From UBA11986 sp031402435 (GTDB lineage Bacteria > Bacteroidota > Ignavibacteria > UBA10030 > UBA6906), in NCBI GenBank assembly GCA_031402435.1, contig JANNSJ010000029.1, positions 46,023 through 110,022 of the forward strand: DNA of 64,000 nt, read 5' to 3'. The position numbers were made by a program, and so were the translations under genes. Within the stretch, counting starts at the first letter, position 1. Every line of letters begins with the position of its first letter. A model generated the notes under the pieces. It was not told the DNA's origin. It searched no databases and worked only from the letters and a program-made list of their open reading frames with translations. Positions 63,338-64,000 of the stretch are shown one piece after another.

Positions 63338-63366
63338 TGACATTCCGAACACACTTGTCTATATTG
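63338..63366 (+). promoter_or_regulatory. Consensus sigma-70 promoter of the AsmA-like gene
   Basis: TTGACA (63338-63343), 17 bases, TATATT (63361-63366); predicted start near 63373, leader of about 90 bases. Confidence 0.7.
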
Positions 63367-63462
63367 AAAGCGATTTCAAGGAAATGCACAGATTGCCGCC
63401 GCTGATTTCTGATGAATTCTGCCGACCGTAATCTTGACTCAAGGCACCTCACGAGGAATACC

Positions 63463-64000
63463 ATGGCTCTCTCACGCAAGGCAAAAACCTGGTTGATTGT
63501 TCTTAGCATTCCCATTGTGCTCATCGTTGGGGGTGCGATAGCATTGAAAATGCTCTTCACAAGTGAGCGGCTGAAGTCATATATTATTCCAAAGATCGAA
63601 GAAGCAACCCACCGGACCGTTACAGTACACTCGATGAATCTCTCTGTCTTCCCAACTCTGGCCATTGATGTCGAAGGTTTGACCATCTCGAACAAACAAG
63701 GAGAGGGATTTTCAGAGAAGCCGATGTTGCAGCTTGACAGGCTCGTGCTTGATGTGCGGCTCATTGCGCTGCTGAACGGGAATGTTGAAGTTTCCACCGT
63801 AACACTTGAACATCCGCAGATCCTCCTTGAGGTGAACGAGAAGGGCGAAGCAAATTATTCTGACAAGGGAACAGCAAACGAATCCGTCGAGTCAAAATCA
63901 ACGGTAACTCTCGAAGTGAAGTCAAGCTACGGGCTTCTGCTTTCAAACCTGCAAATTGTCAACGGAACTCTGGAGTACGTTGACCACAAAGGGAATTCCG
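63463..64000 (+). CDS. AsmA-family protein, N-terminal part (runs off right edge)
   Basis: An open frame of 179 codons from ATG 63463 (AGGA five bases upstream) continues past the window. It has an N-terminal membrane helix (about 10-32) and then the AsmA opening: YIIPKIEEATHRTVTVHSMN, FPTLAIDVEGLTISN, and a V-x-TVTLEHPQILLE strand. AsmA/TamB-like proteins are inner-membrane anchored, span the periplasm and are involved in lipid transport or outer-membrane homeostasis. Confidence 0.88.
   Translation, partial: MALSRKAKTWLIVLSIPIVLIVGGAIALKMLFTSERLKSYIIPKIEEATHRTVTVHSMNLSVFPTLAIDVEGLTISNKQGEGFSEKPMLQLDRLVLDVRLIALLNGNVEVSTVTLEHPQILLEVNEKGEANYSDKGTANESVESKSTVTLEVKSSYGLLLSNLQIVNGTLEYVDHKGNS

Noticed and set aside
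1..64000. tRNA, rRNA, CRISPR array, prophage, transposase, toxin-antitoxin or known defence system
   Set aside because: Intergenic regions were read for T-loop motifs, regular repeats and typical genes; none was found.

Overview
The window (about 50% GC by eye) looks like a chromosome segment of a Gram-negative bacterium of the Bacteroidota/Chlorobi assemblage, most likely an Ignavibacteria-type lineage. Pointers are LptE, LspA and an AsmA-family protein (outer membrane), a DUF2851 protein, a DUF6588-like barrel, many TPR proteins, an IleS with the conserved IleS-TraR-LspA-RluD order, and paired etfB/etfA. Promoters are of ordinary sigma-70 form, with a strikingly repeated -10 box TATATT, rather than the Bacteroidetes TAnnTTTG type. 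The taxonomic placement is inference. No tRNA, rRNA, CRISPR, insertion sequence or prophage was seen.

Layout. 1-2177: a truncated unknown protein, an MsrP-like molybdopterin enzyme and phosphate acetyltransferase (minus strand). 2454-8568: a six-gene plus-strand unit (miaB, SPOR protein, sigma-54 activator, lptE, glycosyltransferase, TPR protein) closed by a terminator. 8598-14152: rpsT, an ECF sigma factor with a LiaF-like membrane protein, a TPR-CHAT lipoprotein whose protease residues seem lost, and a small secreted protein. 14279-18578: rlmN-adk-GDPD and two exported proteins. 18623-26891: an eight-gene unit (yggS-like, divIVA-like, pnp, SIMPL protein, ileS, traR/dksA-like, lspA, rluD) behind a consensus promoter. 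27034-38062: TPR protein, decayed larE and ndh, MFS transporter, thioesterase, cytochrome P460-like lipoprotein, PD40 propeller, pyrF, DUF2851, etfBA, a bifunctional-nuclease-like gene and pdxJ. 38102-40093: a YbbR protein and a free-standing two-gene bacterial microcompartment (BMC) shell unit with its own promoter and terminator. 40090-63268: a surface-polysaccharide region with seven glycosyltransferases, four methyltransferases, an epimerase, two Wzx-like flippases and two YfhO-type membrane proteins, interrupted by three lipoproteins that share one N-terminal domain. 63463-64000: start of an AsmA-like gene.

How it fits together: most genes are housekeeping or envelope biogenesis. The polysaccharide region carries the parts needed to charge undecaprenyl phosphate, build and flip glycans and attach sugars outside (GT2 plus YfhO pairs). 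The most unusual items are the isolated BMC shell pair, one member of which has a Rho-N/SAP-like tail; the adjacent larE and ndh genes, both of which keep their ends but lack their centres; the apparently inactive CHAT protein; and the modular lipoprotein family.
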